From a bacterium (GTDB taxonomy: Bacteria; JAHJDO01), in the NCBI GenBank assembly GCA_030652805.1, contig JAUSPT010000054.1:39209-103208 (forward strand): a stretch of 64,000 bases of DNA, in the 5' to 3' direction. Position 1 is the stretch's first letter; each line of letters begins with the position of its first letter. This document shows, in pieces, positions 16,072 to 24,058 of the stretch. The notes under the pieces were generated by a model. That model ran no database searches. It was not told the origin of the DNA and worked only from the letters and a program-made list of their open reading frames with translations. The translations under genes were made by a program, and so were the position numbers.

Positions 16072-16938
16072 ATGGACACTTATAACTATGAAGTCTGTCC
16101 TCAAGGTATGTGTTTTGCTGATAATGGGTTAAATATAAACTATATTTTTCTTTGTAACCACATAACGGAACGTCTCGCTGAAAATAAACGCATAAAAATT
16201 CTGGAGATCGGAGCAGGAGGAGGAAGAAATCTGAGAATAATTTACCAGAAATTTGGAAGCAAAGTAGAATTGTTCGGAACCGATATTAGTAATACTGCGA
16301 TAGACTATGCGAAATCACTAGAAATCGGTAAATTTTATCTGGCGAAATCAGAAATTATTCCCGTTGCGGAAAAGTTTGATCTCATATTAATGATTGATAT
16401 ATTGGAACATTTAAAAACCAAGAGCGTTGTTAAGAAAACTTTGGATAATGCTTTGTTGTATCTAAATGATGGGGGAAATATTTATATATCTCTGCCCATA
16501 GAGTTAAACAGATTTTCCTTAACATGGCTTTTCAGTAAACTGCATTATTTTAAAAACTTAACGAAGATGTTTTGGGGACATTTGATTCAATTTAATATTA
16601 AAGGTTTCTTAAAATTAATTGATCTTAATAAATTTAAATTAGAGGAAGCTTTCTATAGCGTTCATTTCCTTAGCCAGTTACAAATACTTTGTTTCTTTTA
16701 TCTGCCAAAGATTTTATTGCAATTCTTTTTTGGAAAGAAAATAGCTAATGATTTAAGAGATTCTAACGAAATAATCAATAATATAAAGCATCCTCTTTTG
16801 AATCTTGCAAAAAGAATAATTATAAATTTTAGCTATCCTTTATCTTATTTGGCGTTTAAAGAATCCCATCTCAAGAGAACTTCTTCTTTCGCCGTAGGAA
16901 ATATGCATTTATTAATAAGCAAAGATTATATCAAGTGA
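16072..16938 (+). CDS. Class I SAM-dependent methyltransferase
   Basis: About 288 aa from the ATG at 16072; a TTG at 16057 in frame would add five residues. Motif I is ILEIGAGGGRNLRIIY, then FGTDISNTAIDYA, FDLILMIDILEHLKTK and YLNDGGNIYISLPIEL. The C-terminal half is rich in hydrophobic and aromatic residues (LSQLQILCFFYLPKILLQFFF), which may bring it to the membrane and a lipid-linked substrate. It overlaps the next gene by four bases. Confidence 0.82.
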   Translation: MDTYNYEVCPQGMCFADNGLNINYIFLCNHITERLAENKRIKILEIGAGGGRNLRIIYQKFGSKVELFGTDISNTAIDYAKSLEIGKFYLAKSEIIPVAEKFDLILMIDILEHLKTKSVVKKTLDNALLYLNDGGNIYISLPIELNRFSLTWLFSKLHYFKNLTKMFWGHLIQFNIKGFLKLIDLNKFKLEEAFYSVHFLSQLQILCFFYLPKILLQFFFGKKIANDLRDSNEIINNIKHPLLNLAKRIIINFSYPLSYLAFKESHLKRTSSFAVGNMHLLISKDYIK

Positions 16939-19286
16939 AGATGAAAAAGTTTTTTCTGCGACACTGGTACTATTTGTTGATAATTTTTCCGTTGCTGATA
17001 TTTATCTACTCTGTATGGGACCGTAGTTTTTATATGGGGGGAGATGTGATGTTCCCTTTAGATCCCGTTAATAATATGCAGAGGATATTTTTATGGGACA
17101 ATGACGCTGAATCTTTTCGCTTCGTCTGCACCTCCTGGTTTTTGTTTTTTTATCTGTTTTTTTTAATAGGATTTCCTGCCTTTGTAATTCAAAAAATTCT
17201 TCTAGTCCTCTTATTGGTTTTTGGTTTTACATTCACTTATCTGTCTTATGCGGAATTATTCAAAGGAACAAAATATGATTCCGATAAATGGAGATTTCTT
17301 GCAGGCATTGTTTTCACTTTTAATCCCATTTATTTGTTGCTGTGCCCCGCTTATCTGCCTCTTTATGGTTTTCCTGTATGTTTTTATTTTCTGATGAAAT
17401 TTTTACGCAGCAACAAAATTATTTATGTTTTTTTCTTTTCTATTTTCTTAAATTTTTTCTTTTTTTTGGAATTGCCACAGCCCAAACAGTTAATAGTCTT
17501 CGCCTTGGCATCTTTTTGTCTTGCATATCTGTATCAACAAGTAAGAAATCTTATCTTCAGGGACGTTTTTGCCCGGTTAATGAAAATTTTTCTTTTGAGT
17601 GCGTTATTGAATTTATGGGTTTTAATTCCTCTTCTTCATAACATGTTTTTTGGGATTGGGGCAACTTTTGCTAGAAACTTGGTAACCTATGGCGGGGACG
17701 CGGATCTTAAAACGGCAACGTTGGTTTATATCGCAAGATTTTTTAATTTAAATATCATCCTATATTACCCGCATCTAAAATCGTTTTTAACGAGTGCGCC
17801 TTTCATTTTTTGGACGTTCGGCCAATGGATACTTATCGTCTTAAGCATGTTTTTTATTATTAAGGATAGAAAATCCCAAAAAATCATCACAACCCTGCTC
17901 CTCGTGGTTCTTTTTTTTATCTTTGTTGCAAAGGGTTCTAATCCTCCATTAGGGGAATTGTATCGTTTTGCTATCATGCACATCCCGCTGACAAGAATGT
18001 TTAGAACGTCCTCTACGGTTGTTACTGGCGCTGTTGTTTTTTATGCTTTTTTATTTTCCATGGCGATGTTTAATTTATTTAGGAATCGGAAGGTCTGGGT
18101 TTATGTTTTTATTGTTTTAAATGTCGTATCCTTCTATCCTATTTATTTTGGTTACAAGTTCTACAATCCGATCCCATTTGCCCCCGAAAAGAAGGGACAT
18201 ATCATCCCTCAGGCTTATTTCGAAATAGGGCGTTTTCTTGACGCTATTAAAGAGGATTCGAAGATTCTGTCCATTCCTCTGCACAGGGGGGGATATGTTG
18301 AAAAAAACTGGGGCTATTTCGGTTCTGATCTTTTGAGCTGGATTACAAAAAAACCTTTGATCTATCGCGAAGGTGGTAATGTAATCACAGTAGAGCAAAA
18401 AGAGAATAGTTCAAAACTTCCGGAGAGCTACAGAGAATACGCTTTAAATAATGCAGGATATCTTCTTGTTAAGAAAGATACGGTCGGCGGTAGATATCCC
18501 AAATACGATTATCCTGACAGGAAGGATCTTTTAATAAGAAATGACTATTTTGACCTCTACAAAATCTCCGACGAATACTTTCTTCCCCACATCTACGCAT
18601 CCACTACTTCAACTATTATCAATGGCAATATGGAAGCATTGGTGCCGCTTACGGAGACGAAATACCTAGGAGGAGGAAAACGGGAAATGGGAAATGGGAA
18701 ACGGAATAAACAGGTGCTATTATTTACGGAACAGGATAAGGCAAGAGGTAAAGGTGGAGGTAAAGAGAAGGCAAAGGAAGAGGTGAAGGTGGAGGGAAAA
18801 GGTAAAGAAGAACCTGAGATTATATTTAAGAAGATAAATCCGACGAAATATTTGGTAAAGGCAGAAGGAGCTAAGACGCCGTTTTGGCTGGTGTTTAGTG
18901 AGAGTTTTCATAAGCAGTGGAAGATTTACAGACGACAGACGACAGACGACAGACGACAGATATTTCAGGAGATTGTGGCGGATTATCCAAAATTGAAAGT
19001 TAAAGAGGCAAAGCATTTGATGAAATTTACTCCGCAGGATATTAAATTTTTATTTAGAAAACCTCTGGATGCGCAGCATCAATTGGTGAACGGATATGCC
19101 AATGGATGGTATATTGAGCCGAAAAAATTGGGATTAGAAGAGGACTTTACTTTGGTTCTGTATTTCTGGCCCCAGTCACTTTTTTACTTAGGACTTGGAA
19201 TATCTGGGCTAACGTTACTTTGTTGTTTAATTTATTTGACATATAGGTGTTTTCCCTTCTCTGTCAAGAGAAGGGGTAGGGGATGA
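16935..19286 (+). CDS. Large GT-C-like membrane glycosyltransferase (arabinofuranosyltransferase/YfhO-like)
   Basis: 783 aa with about 12 hydrophobic segments up to residue ~420, a long extracytoplasmic domain, and a last membrane segment before the C-terminus. FYMGGDVMFPLDP near residue 35 gives the acidic site expected in the first periplasmic loop of GT-C enzymes, and the overall build resembles alpha-(1->3)-arabinofuranosyltransferase/YfhO proteins. These use polyprenyl-phosphate sugars in the periplasm. The outer domain is disrupted three times by repeat-coded peptides (residues ~583-589, ~602-626, ~665-676), between the ordinary segments YLGG, IIFKKINPTKYLVK and HKQWKIY. The C-terminal codons run into a palindromic repeat. 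Confidence 0.78.
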   Translation: MKMKKFFLRHWYYLLIIFPLLIFIYSVWDRSFYMGGDVMFPLDPVNNMQRIFLWDNDAESFRFVCTSWFLFFYLFFLIGFPAFVIQKILLVLLLVFGFTFTYLSYAELFKGTKYDSDKWRFLAGIVFTFNPIYLLLCPAYLPLYGFPVCFYFLMKFLRSNKIIYVFFFSIFLNFFFFLELPQPKQLIVFALASFCLAYLYQQVRNLIFRDVFARLMKIFLLSALLNLWVLIPLLHNMFFGIGATFARNLVTYGGDADLKTATLVYIARFFNLNIILYYPHLKSFLTSAPFIFWTFGQWILIVLSMFFIIKDRKSQKIITTLLLVVLFFIFVAKGSNPPLGELYRFAIMHIPLTRMFRTSSTVVTGAVVFYAFLFSMAMFNLFRNRKVWVYVFIVLNVVSFYPIYFGYKFYNPIPFAPEKKGHIIPQAYFEIGRFLDAIKEDSKILSIPLHRGGYVEKNWGYFGSDLLSWITKKPLIYREGGNVITVEQKENSSKLPESYREYALNNAGYLLVKKDTVGGRYPKYDYPDRKDLLIRNDYFDLYKISDEYFLPHIYASTTSTIINGNMEALVPLTETKYLGGGKREMGNGKRNKQVLLFTEQDKARGKGGGKEKAKEEVKVEGKGKEEPEIIFKKINPTKYLVKAEGAKTPFWLVFSESFHKQWKIYRRQTTDDRRQIFQEIVADYPKLKVKEAKHLMKFTPQDIKFLFRKPLDAQHQLVNGYANGWYIEPKKLGLEEDFTLVLYFWPQSLFYLGLGISGLTLLCCLIYLTYRCFPFSVKRRGRG
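18682..18702 (+). repeat. Heptamer array (GGGAAAT), 3 units, inside CDS
   Basis: GGGAAAT, GGGAAAT, GGGAAAC encode GKREMGNGKRN-like residues in the outer domain of the large membrane protein. Same class as the 7690 array. Confidence 0.8.
18739..18810 (+). repeat. Hexamer array (GGTAAA/GGTGGA class), about 12 units, inside CDS
   Basis: A 72-base purine-rich stretch with six-base period encodes a Lys/Gly/Glu run beginning KARGKGGGKEKAKEE. It is the longest coding example of the hexamer class in the window. Confidence 0.75.
18929..18960 (+). repeat. Heptamer array (CAGACGA), 4 perfect units, inside CDS
   Basis: Four exact CAGACGA units plus CAGA encode RRQTTDDRRQ and interrupt the conserved-looking HKQWKIY/IFQEI segment. 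The unit is stop-free in all frames on both strands. Confidence 0.9.
19254..19275. repeat. Palindromic repeat CCCTTCTC-N6-GAGAAGGG at a gene end
   Basis: Perfect 8-base arms with a TGTCAA loop, followed by GTAGGGGATGAGTT. It codes the last residues of the membrane protein (PFSVKRRGRG). I recognise the arm-loop-GTAGGGGATGAG layout as a dispersed bacterial repeat type. It has no T-run, so a terminator role is doubtful. Confidence 0.6.
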
Positions 19287-19296
19287 GTTAAAAACA

Positions 19297-20421
19297 ATGA
19301 AACGGAAACTCAAATATATAATTTTTGCTGGCTTATTAGGCTTGGTTATAGGGTTTTTATATAACTGCATCGTAATCCCAGATTCTTATAGAAAAGAGAT
19401 GTTTCTCTATAAGGATAGTATTAAATTACCTAGTTCAAAATGCATTAATAAAACCTATGTAATTCCTTATAAGGAAACCCTGCGTCTGAAAATAGTTTCT
19501 TCATATAAAAGAAAGAAAATTGTTTTTAATAATAAAATTTTAATTCCGTATAAAACAAAAAAATATGATAGAAAATTAAAGAATCTTTTTGCGAAAGAAT
19601 ATTATCCGAAACCCATTGATTATGTTCTTATTCCAGCAGATATAGTAAATGTCGGCAAGAATTTTCTCAAAGTATCCTTCCCCACAAACATTCGTTACTG
19701 CGTAACAATAAAAATGGGGAATTATCATCGCAATACTAATAATCAGATATTTGTTTTATTTAAGGATTCTCATATTTTAGCTTTAAAAGAAAACCCTATT
19801 ACATATCTATATTCGTTTTTGATTATATTGTCTATATTTTTGTTTTTATCTTGGAGAACAAAAAAGCATATTTATTCAAAATTTATTATTTCTCTTTTAC
19901 CTGCCAATACCTTATTTCTTTTAGCGTATATAATCTCGGCAACACTTAATCTGAGGGCAGTTGTAACGCCGTGTTATTTTTGGACTTTGCAGGCGGTTTC
20001 ATTGGCTCTTGTATGTTTCATATTTTTTTATAATTATAATAAGAAAATAATAAGTGAAAATATTAAGGAAGCATATTCAAATGTTGAGGAACTGTGTCTA
20101 AGTATCGGACAGCTAAATCTAAATACAAACCTGAGAAAGAAATTTTCTCCGATATATGCTTTTATGATCGCTGTGATCATTATAATTATACGCTGTTTGA
20201 GATATCTGCATTCACGAGGGATACTACCATTCTGGCAGTGGTTAAAGCCAAGACCATTCAGCGATAAATGCATAGTTTTATTTATGTTTCTTCTTATTGC
20301 ATGTGCCTTGTTATTAACTGCCCATTTAGAAGTAGCAGCAGAGCGAGTGGCAAATGTTGCATATTTCGCATTGTGTCTGGGTGTTATTATTAAGTTTGTG
20401 CAGTTGGTAAAAGATAGGTAA
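19297..20421 (+). CDS. Hypothetical polytopic membrane protein
   Basis: 374 aa. An N-terminal membrane segment (IIFAGLLGLVIGFLYNCIVI) is followed by an extracytoplasmic domain of about 130 residues rich in beta-type sequence, and then about five membrane segments. The C-terminal stretch DKCIVLFMFLLIACALLLTA with ERVANVAYFALCLGVIIKFV is compact and looks like the conserved core. I do not recognise a catalytic motif. It follows the GT-C-like protein by ten bases and ends in a hexamer array whose first unit supplies the stop codon. Function unknown. Confidence 0.7.
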   Translation: MKRKLKYIIFAGLLGLVIGFLYNCIVIPDSYRKEMFLYKDSIKLPSSKCINKTYVIPYKETLRLKIVSSYKRKKIVFNNKILIPYKTKKYDRKLKNLFAKEYYPKPIDYVLIPADIVNVGKNFLKVSFPTNIRYCVTIKMGNYHRNTNNQIFVLFKDSHILALKENPITYLYSFLIILSIFLFLSWRTKKHIYSKFIISLLPANTLFLLAYIISATLNLRAVVTPCYFWTLQAVSLALVCFIFFYNYNKKIISENIKEAYSNVEELCLSIGQLNLNTNLRKKFSPIYAFMIAVIIIIIRCLRYLHSRGILPFWQWLKPRPFSDKCIVLFMFLLIACALLLTAHLEVAAERVANVAYFALCLGVIIKFVQLVKDR

Positions 20422-20446
20422 AGGGAGAGGTAAAGGTAGAGGCGGA
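20417..20446 (+). repeat. Hexamer array (GGTAAA/GGTAGA), 5 units, at a stop codon
   Basis: GGTAAA, GGGAGA, GGTAAA, GGTAGA, GGCGGA. The TAA in the first unit is the stop codon of the membrane protein, so the array may have changed that protein's C-terminus. Confidence 0.75.
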
Positions 20447-20493
20447 GACGATTAGGAAATAGCACGGCTGCACAAGTAGATCAGAGATAATTC

Positions 20494-20522
20494 TTGACAG
20501 AAGAAATGGAATATATTAGAAT
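20494..20522 (+). promoter_or_regulatory. Strong sigma-70-like promoter TTGACA-N17-TAGAAT
   Basis: A consensus -35 (20494-20499) and near-consensus -10 (20517-20522) with 17-base spacing drive the DUF4143 ATPase. The -10 box overlaps a large palindrome, so repression is likely. Confidence 0.75.
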
Positions 20523-20547
20523 TTGTGCACTGAATTGCACAAATTCT
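20518..20547. promoter_or_regulatory. Palindromic operator AGAATTTGTGCA-N6-TGCACAAATTCT
   Basis: Perfect 12-base arms around six bases overlap the -10 box and the probable start site of the ATPase gene. A dimeric repressor site or an RNA hairpin is possible; the exact overlap with the -10 favours an operator. Confidence 0.7.
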
Positions 20548-20585
20548 TGATATTTTGGGCAGTTGATATTTTATGAGGTGTTTTT

Positions 20586-21875
20586 ATGGAAAGATATTTA
20601 ATTAAACAAATACTTTTAGAACAAGAAGAAGAAATTGCCGAGATTTTTAAAGGGAAAATCATCAAAAGAGAAATTGAGCCAGTGGCAGAGGAAATGATTG
20701 ACTCGGATTTAATTAAGGTAATTATGGGAGTGAGAAGGTGTGGTAAGTCTGTTTTGGCTCATCTGTTATTAACAGGCAAAAAATATGGTTATGTCAATTT
20801 TGATGATGAGAGATTGATTGGAGTGAAAGCCGAAGACCTTAATGATTTTTTAGAGGTTTTAAAAGAAATAGATCCGGATTTTGAGTATTTGTTGTTGGAT
20901 GAAGTTCAGAATGTAAAAGGATGGGAGTTATTTGTTAATCGTTTGAAGAGGAAAGGCTATAAGATTGTTGTTTCCGGAAGCAATTCAAATCTTTTAAGCA
21001 AAGAATTAGCTACTCATCTTACAGGAAGGCATTTTGGCATTGAACTCTATCCATTTTCTTTTAGAGAATTTTTATCTTATAAAGGGATTATTGTAAAGGA
21101 ACGGGACTCCTATATAACAGAAAAAAGAGCGGGCATAAAGAAATTACTTGAGGAATATTTGAACTTAGGAGGCTTGCCGGAAGCATTAAAGATTGATGCT
21201 AAAAAAAATTATTTAAGAGAACTTTTTGACAAGATAATTACACGGGATATTGTCTCAAGGTACAACATCAAGTATGTTAAGGATTTGAAAGAGATAGCCT
21301 TATATACAGTCTCTAATTTTAGCTCCAAAATTACCTATCACAAGATCAAAAACATCTTTGAGATAAAAAGTGTGCATACAATTAAAAACTATCTCGGTTA
21401 TTTGCAAGAGGCTTACTTAGTATTTCAGCTCAACCCTTTTTCATTCAAATTGAAAGAACAAATTAAACAGCCGAGGAAAATTTATTCAATAGATACAGGT
21501 TTGATAAATGCCCTTGTTCCTAAAATTACATTTGATTATGGGAAACTAATGGAAAATCTGGTGTTTTTAGAATTAATGAGACGGGGTAAGGAAATTTATT
21601 TCTATTCTCAACCTAATTATGAAGTGGATTTCTTGGTAAAAGAGGGATTAAAAATAAAACAATTAATACAAGTCAGTTTTTCAATAAGTGATGAGGGAAC
21701 AAGAAAAAGAGAGATAAAGGCTCTGCTGAAGGGCTCTAAGGAATTAAGATGTAATGAGTTAATTATGATTACATGGGATGAACAGGGGGAAGAAAAAGTT
21801 AATTCTAAAGTAATAAAGATTATTCCCCTATGGAGATGGCTGCTTATGAAGAATTACGGAAAAGATAATTTTTGA
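20586..21875 (+). CDS. DUF4143-type AAA ATPase
   Basis: 429 aa. Walker A is GVRRCGKS at residues 48-55, Walker B YLLLDEVQN at 100-108, then a sensor-1-like VVSGSNSNLL and ELYPFSFREFL. The C-terminal DUF4143 part ends with an endonuclease-like core: EVDFLVKEGLKIKQLIQVSFS (E/D-x-D-F...Q-V pattern). These P-loop proteins (AAA_14 plus DUF4143) are common, mobile and of unknown function. GAGGTG precedes the ATG. The gene has its own promoter and palindrome, so it is an independent unit inserted among glycan genes. Confidence 0.9.
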   Translation: MERYLIKQILLEQEEEIAEIFKGKIIKREIEPVAEEMIDSDLIKVIMGVRRCGKSVLAHLLLTGKKYGYVNFDDERLIGVKAEDLNDFLEVLKEIDPDFEYLLLDEVQNVKGWELFVNRLKRKGYKIVVSGSNSNLLSKELATHLTGRHFGIELYPFSFREFLSYKGIIVKERDSYITEKRAGIKKLLEEYLNLGGLPEALKIDAKKNYLRELFDKIITRDIVSRYNIKYVKDLKEIALYTVSNFSSKITYHKIKNIFEIKSVHTIKNYLGYLQEAYLVFQLNPFSFKLKEQIKQPRKIYSIDTGLINALVPKITFDYGKLMENLVFLELMRRGKEIYFYSQPNYEVDFLVKEGLKIKQLIQVSFSISDEGTRKREIKALLKGSKELRCNELIMITWDEQGEEKVNSKVIKIIPLWRWLLMKNYGKDNF

Positions 21876-21916
21876 CAATATATTAATTGCAGTTAATATA
21901 AGGATAGAAATATAAA

Positions 21917-21952
21917 AGGTATAGGGAAAGGTGAAGGAGAAGTATAAGTATA
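21917..21952 (+). repeat. Hexamer array (AGGTAT/AGGGAA class) spanning a start codon
   Basis: Units AGGTAT, AGGGAA, AGGTGA, AGGAGA, AGTATA, AGTATA. The GTG start (21931) of the four-helix-bundle remnant is inside the array, the same arrangement as at 7690-7717 but with a six-base unit. Confidence 0.7.
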
Positions 21953-22137
21953 AGAGTTTTAAGGATATGGCAATTTGGCAGACAGCGCCTCAACCTACTG
22001 AGAGCCAGAGTCATCTGGAATACGCTAAAAGAGTTGGTTATATAAATATTGAATCTGCTAAAAAGCTGGATAAAAAGTTATCACAACTCTATAATGACTT
22101 AAATAAAGTAGTTCTCACTTTGCGAGGCTCCGTATGA
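21931..22137 (+). pseudogene. Internally deleted four-helix-bundle (S23-type) protein
   Basis: 68 codons. The N-terminal FKDMAIWQTA matches the family's first helix (compare [10 protein letters not shown] at 7702) and the C-terminal EYAKRVGYINIESAKKLDKKLSQLYNDLNKVV matches helices 3-4 ([21 protein letters not shown]), but helix 2 with the family's RRAAVSIxxNIAEG core is absent. About 50 residues are therefore missing and the protein should not fold normally. It is bracketed by hexamer arrays in inverted orientation. It is either a decayed cassette or, less likely, a short non-autonomous version. Confidence 0.75.
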
Positions 22138-22142
22138 CCCAT

Positions 22143-22200
22143 TTCTCTCTCCCTCTATCTTTGTCTCTATCTCTCTACCTTTACCTTGCACCTCTACCTG
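22143..22200 (-). repeat. Hexamer array (complement of GGTAGA/GGTAAA), about 9 units
   Basis: Pyrimidine-rich, six-base period; on the minus strand it reads AGGTAG, AGGTGC, AAGGTA, AAGGTA, GAGAGA, TAGAGA and so on. It begins five bases after the four-helix-bundle remnant's stop and ends eight bases before the next gene's ATG. Inverted partner of the array at 21917. Confidence 0.8.
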
Positions 22201-22207
22201 TATTCTT

Positions 22208-23500
22208 ATGAAACCATATAAATATAATCTGATAGTTATAGTTCTCTTCACTATTCTTGCTCTTATAATTACTTTTCCTGTTATCTTTAATATGAGTAAA
22301 TTAATCTATGGCTATCCTGATGATACGCTCGGTACAATTTGGGGGATTTGGCGAGACGGAAACGCGTCTCTTCAGATTAAAGACTTTTTATTATTCCCTG
22401 CAGTAAATTATGAAACAGGTGATTACAATATATATATTCATACTTTGTGGCCTATAATAAATTTCTTAACTAACGAAGTGATCACATGGAATATTGTCTC
22501 CATTTCCAATTTTATTCTTTCGGCTTTTTTTATGTATCTTCTTGTGAAATACCTGACAAAAAGCAGAATAGCGGCATTTATTTCAGGCGTCATCTACGGC
22601 TTTTGCCCTCATATCTGCATGCAGTCTTTTAATCATATAGCGATTGCTGCAATTCAATGGATGCCGCTGTATATTCTATTTTTGTTGAAATTAGTATTTG
22701 AGAAAAACTACAGGAACGCAGTTTTATGCGGAGTTTTTTACGCATTGGTTGTTTTCTCCAATCCGTATTATGGCTATTACATGCTTCTATTCACTATTGT
22801 ATTTATTATTTTCTTAGTATTAAAACATATCAAAAATCTATACGCAGTGATAAAGGAAGATAGATTTAAAATATTTAAATTAGCTGGCGTGACTTTTTTG
22901 ACTGCTCTAATTATTGTCGTTCCGGCCGAATACAAGATAATCAAGACAATGTTTTCAAAAAGCAAGGATAAGCCTGCTGTTTTCACTCGCCCATTGGAAG
23001 GATTGATATTTTCAGGAGCTCGACCCAAGGATTTCATGCTTCCTCCGAGAACAAATCCTGTGCTCAAAAATATCTCTAAGCCATTTATCTCTCCTGATTT
23101 CGGCAGTATGATAGACCATACCCTGTATCTTGGATATACACCGCTAATCTTATCTGCTATTGCAGTGGGATTTTGGTGGAAGAGAAGGAAAAATGGAAAA
23201 TGGAAAATGGGAAATTCCCAATTATCTGTTGTTATCCCATTTTTTCTAATAATATTCTTTGCTTTTGGAATTATGTCCTCTCCTCCATGGATACCTATTG
23301 GTGCAGCGAAACTGAACAGCGCTCCATTCAAGCTTCCCATGCCATCATATTTTCTTCATAAGCTGTTTCCGATGTTCAGGTATTATTCAAGAATGGTTGT
23401 TGTAATGATGATATCATTGAGTGTGCTTTCAGGAATTGGGATAAAATTCTTATTAGAAAAATTTAAAACTCCCAATTCCCAATTCCCAATTCCCAATTAA
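22208..23500 (+). CDS. GT-C-like membrane protein, N-terminal part, frameshifted at a heptamer array
   Basis: 430 codons with about 10 membrane segments. It starts MKPYKYNLIVIVLFTILALI and has GYPDDTLGTIWGIWRD in the first outer loop, the acidic site expected of GT-C/YfhO-like transferases. SNPYYGYYMLL and WIPIGAAKLNSAPFKLPMPSYFLHKLFPMFRYYSRM are further conserved-looking parts. The frame ends [15 protein letters not shown] and a TAA that lies inside an AATTCCC array. The natural C-terminal domain continues in another frame (23500-24030). One extra heptamer would join them. Residues ~328-338 are coded by another heptamer site at 23190. Confidence 0.8.
   Translation: MKPYKYNLIVIVLFTILALIITFPVIFNMSKLIYGYPDDTLGTIWGIWRDGNASLQIKDFLLFPAVNYETGDYNIYIHTLWPIINFLTNEVITWNIVSISNFILSAFFMYLLVKYLTKSRIAAFISGVIYGFCPHICMQSFNHIAIAAIQWMPLYILFLLKLVFEKNYRNAVLCGVFYALVVFSNPYYGYYMLLFTIVFIIFLVLKHIKNLYAVIKEDRFKIFKLAGVTFLTALIIVVPAEYKIIKTMFSKSKDKPAVFTRPLEGLIFSGARPKDFMLPPRTNPVLKNISKPFISPDFGSMIDHTLYLGYTPLILSAIAVGFWWKRRKNGKWKMGNSQLSVVIPFFLIIFFAFGIMSSPPWIPIGAAKLNSAPFKLPMPSYFLHKLFPMFRYYSRMVVVMMISLSVLSGIGIKFLLEKFKTPNSQFPIPN
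23190..23220. repeat. Head-to-head heptamer arrays: (AAAATGG)3 meeting GGGAAATTCCC
   Basis: Three AAAATGG units (the GGGAAAT class) run directly into GGGAAATTCCCAATTA, which is the start of the opposite AATTCCC class. No gene lies between. It reads through in frame (NGKWKMGNSQL) and looks like an empty or collapsed version of the inverted pair around the gene at 7702. Confidence 0.75.
23467..23500 (-). repeat. Heptamer array (AATTCCC), 3 perfect plus partial units, at a frameshift
   Basis: Three exact AATTCCC units (23474-23494), flanked by CTCCC and AATTA. The last partial unit supplies the TAA that stops the upstream frame. Adding one unit, or removing two, puts the downstream frame in register. 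Confidence 0.9.
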
Positions 23501-24030
23501 GAACTGCTCTTTTTACGTGCATAATTTTTCTTTTAATAGGAGTTGAATATATAAATGTTCCCCCGTTTCATTATTTTGATTCAACACCGCCGAAACTATA
23601 TACATGGCTTGCAAAACAGGAGGGAGAGTTTAACTCTGCTATTGCTGAGTATCCGATGCTTGCCGGAAGAACGCAAGCATATGGATATATGTTTTGGCAA
23701 AGGGTGCATAAACAGAAACTTGTTAATGGAGGAGATATATCTCGTTTAGAAAAACTTCTCCATATTGATAATCCCCAAACTGTCCAACAGCTTAGAGAAT
23801 GGGGAGTTAAGTATGTGATTATTCACAGGGATTTTTACGAAGATAAAGATTACAAAGAAAACTACAATGTTCCTATGCCGATTATTGATGAAGATAAACT
23901 TGGTTTGAAGCTGATTAAGTCTTTTAACCAGGGAAAGAATAAGCATTATAAAGAACAATATATGTCTCCAAACGTTTATTTTGACAAATTCTTCGGTAAA
24001 ACAGATGTGTATGAGATTCTTGAGAGGTAG
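23500..24030 (+). pseudogene. C-terminal part of the frameshifted GT-C-like protein
   Basis: Open from 23500 in the +1 frame: TALFTCIIFLLIGVEYINVPP completes the last membrane segment, then a soluble domain (KLYTWLAKQEGEFNSAIAEY, REWGVKYVIIHRDFYED, NVYFDKFFGKTDVYEILER). This is the outer domain that the 22208 protein lacks. The first in-frame ATG is at 23656, with no Shine-Dalgarno I can trust, so independent translation is unlikely. The protein would be about 600 aa if the frame were joined. Confidence 0.8.
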
Positions 24031-24058
24031 AGATGATAAGTGTCTGGGGCTTGTCCCT

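Noticed and set aside
20034-20465. 143-codon minus-strand frame
   Set aside because: It is the antisense shadow of the membrane protein at 19297 and has no recognisable domain.
22777-23340. 187-codon minus-strand frame
   Set aside because: Antisense to a clear polytopic membrane protein; the composition is that of a shadow frame.
24030-24058. Terminator after the frameshifted GT
   Set aside because: GGGGCTTGTCCC can form only a very short stem and is not followed by a T-run.
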